Shown: positions 63,356 through 64,000 of the stretch, in pieces
Position numbering within the stretch: position 1 is the stretch's first letter
Layout: the number at the start of each line of letters is the position of its first letter
NCBI GenBank assembly: GCA_020718845.1
Contig: DYRG01000003.1
Span: forward strand, 10,954-74,953
DNA from: Thiomargarita sp.
GTDB taxonomy: Bacteria > Pseudomonadota > Gammaproteobacteria > Beggiatoales > Beggiatoaceae
Direction of reading: 5' to 3'
DNA: 64,000 bases
Translations under genes and position numbers: made by a program
The notes under the pieces: model-generated
What the model saw: the letters and a program-made list of their open reading frames with translations, nothing else
Databases searched by the model: none
Told to the model about the DNA's origin: nothing

Positions 63356-63676
63356 CTAAACATAAGATTTGCGGTCACGACGACGAGTGCCTCCGCCAGA
63401 AATAATGACCCCCTCAACAGATTTCAAGTCGGGGATTTCTAAGATTGGATAACTGGGATTTAAGGGTTTCAAAAAGTATTTGTCATCTTTAATTTCAAGT
63501 TGACGAAAAATATATTCTTCTTGATGTTTTGCGAACACAAAAGAACCATTTCTAGGAGGCATTTCTGGATCGATAACAATCACATTTCCATCTTTAAATT
63601 CGGGCATCATGCTATCGCCGAGAACTAAGAGAGCAAAAGATTCTTGTTTTGTACAAGTATTTGAGGTTTCTAACAT
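63356..63676 (-). CDS. stand-alone S24/LexA-like peptidase domain
   Basis: The 106-residue protein is only the C-terminal domain of the LexA/UmuD family: Ser motif LVLGDSMMPEF, DGNVIVIDPEMPPRNGS, then YIFRQLE and KPLNPSYPI. In LexA the Lys partner sits in TVKRL; here the aligned place is IFRQL with Arg, so self-cleavage may be lost. No DNA-binding domain precedes it. It starts 1 bp after the hrcA stop, so it is probably co-transcribed with hrcA, and has a weak ribosome binding site. The toxin-antitoxin pair lies 16 bp downstream. Confidence 0.78.
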   Translation of the reverse strand: MLETSNTCTKQESFALLVLGDSMMPEFKDGNVIVIDPEMPPRNGSFVFAKHQEEYIFRQLEIKDDKYFLKPLNPSYPILEIPDLKSVEGVIISGGGTRRRDRKSYV

Positions 63677-63677
63677 A

Positions 63678-64000
63678 TTATTGTGCCAAAGCTGCGCCCA
63701 CTAATCGGGCAGTAACATCAACGATTGGAATAATTCGATCATAAGCCATGCGAGTGGGTCCTATAACACCGACTACTCCGATGATTTGATCTCCGACTAA
63801 ATAAGGTGAGGTAACAACGCTACATTCGTCGAGGATTTCATAACCAGATTCTTCGCCAATGAAAATTTGCATTCCATTTGCGCTAATTGCTTGATCTAAA
63901 AGGCTTAATATATCTCTCTTTTGATTAAAAGCTGCAAACAACTGACGTAATTTATCAACATTAGAAAGTTCATTTACACCCATTAAATGGGTTTCACCGC
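63678..64000 (-). CDS. hrcA: heat-inducible transcription repressor HrcA, C-terminal part (runs off window)
   Basis: The frame stays open to the window edge (codons for GETHL precede the internal ATG at 63983), so this is the 3' end of a longer gene. The sequence GVNELSNVDKLRQLFAAFNQK, MQIFIGEESGYEILDECSVV and GVIGPTRMAYDRIIPIVD is the conserved C-terminus of HrcA, which represses groE and dnaK operons by binding CIRCE. The N-terminal DNA-binding half lies beyond 64000. The end ...LVGAALAQ is the normal terminus. Confidence 0.93.
   Translation of the reverse strand, partial: GETHLMGVNELSNVDKLRQLFAAFNQKRDILSLLDQAISANGMQIFIGEESGYEILDECSVVTSPYLVGDQIIGVVGVIGPTRMAYDRIIPIVDVTARLVGAALAQ

Overview
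The window looks like chromosome from an AT-rich gammaproteobacterium. Supporting genes are the type IV pilus regulators FimL and FimX, bifunctional MnmC, RlmJ, RnfD/RnfG, ScpA, PpsR, MlaE and a cobalamin-controlled BtuB. A nifE gene behind a NifA/sigma-54 type promoter points to a nitrogen fixer. The palindromic GTAGGTTGG/CCAACCTAC repeats suggest a filamentous sulfur bacterium (Beggiatoaceae/Thiotrichales-like), but this taxonomic placement is inference only. I saw no rRNA, tRNA, CRISPR array or insertion sequence.

Layout. 1-398: hairpins and a six-copy 36-bp tandem array. 399-6485: fimL, a lone mlaE, and a diguanylate cyclase followed by fimX, a c-di-GMP/pilus control group in which the cyclase is cut by an in-frame TGA. 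6658-12643: a run of four secreted or unknown proteins (two-LamG protein, Asn-rich coiled coil, repeat-linker protein, Cys-rich protein), several separated by good terminators; two share an eight-cysteine C-terminal domain. 12644-16149: nifE and mnmC. 16193-23457: two TonB-dependent receptors flanking fabD-fabG and ppsR. 23663-30972: a small ORF, a giant Ig-repeat lipoprotein, a GAF-HlyD membrane protein and an orphan antitoxin-like gene. 31018-35835: PIN-PhoH, an ArnT-like glycosyltransferase, a dienelactone hydrolase and rlmJ. 35836-41879: an RND-type adaptor without its pump, then a 1667-residue hybrid histidine kinase.

41900-46724: a secreted protein divergent from an XRE regulator, a kinase-like/metallophosphoesterase fusion, scpA, a ricin-lectin lipoprotein and bacteriohemerythrin. 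46804-48862: a VapC-type toxin-antitoxin pair and a PD-(D/E)XK nuclease-like gene, directly followed by rnfD-rnfG with no other rnf gene. 50650-55350: a TlpA-like thioredoxin, kup, and btuB with a cobalamin riboswitch and a terminator-type expression platform. 55379-62764: a tightly packed six-gene minus-strand run, valS - M16 protease - inactive-type M16 partner - membrane coiled-coil protein - exported double YEATS-like protein - DUF302 protein. 62813-64000: a ParE-type toxin-antitoxin pair, a stand-alone S24/LexA-like domain and the 3' end of hrcA.

The best candidates for something undescribed are the M16/M16/coiled-coil/exported-YEATS/DUF302 operon, the kinase-like-phosphatase fusion at 43087-44607, and the secreted eight-cysteine domain at the C-termini of two neighbouring proteins.
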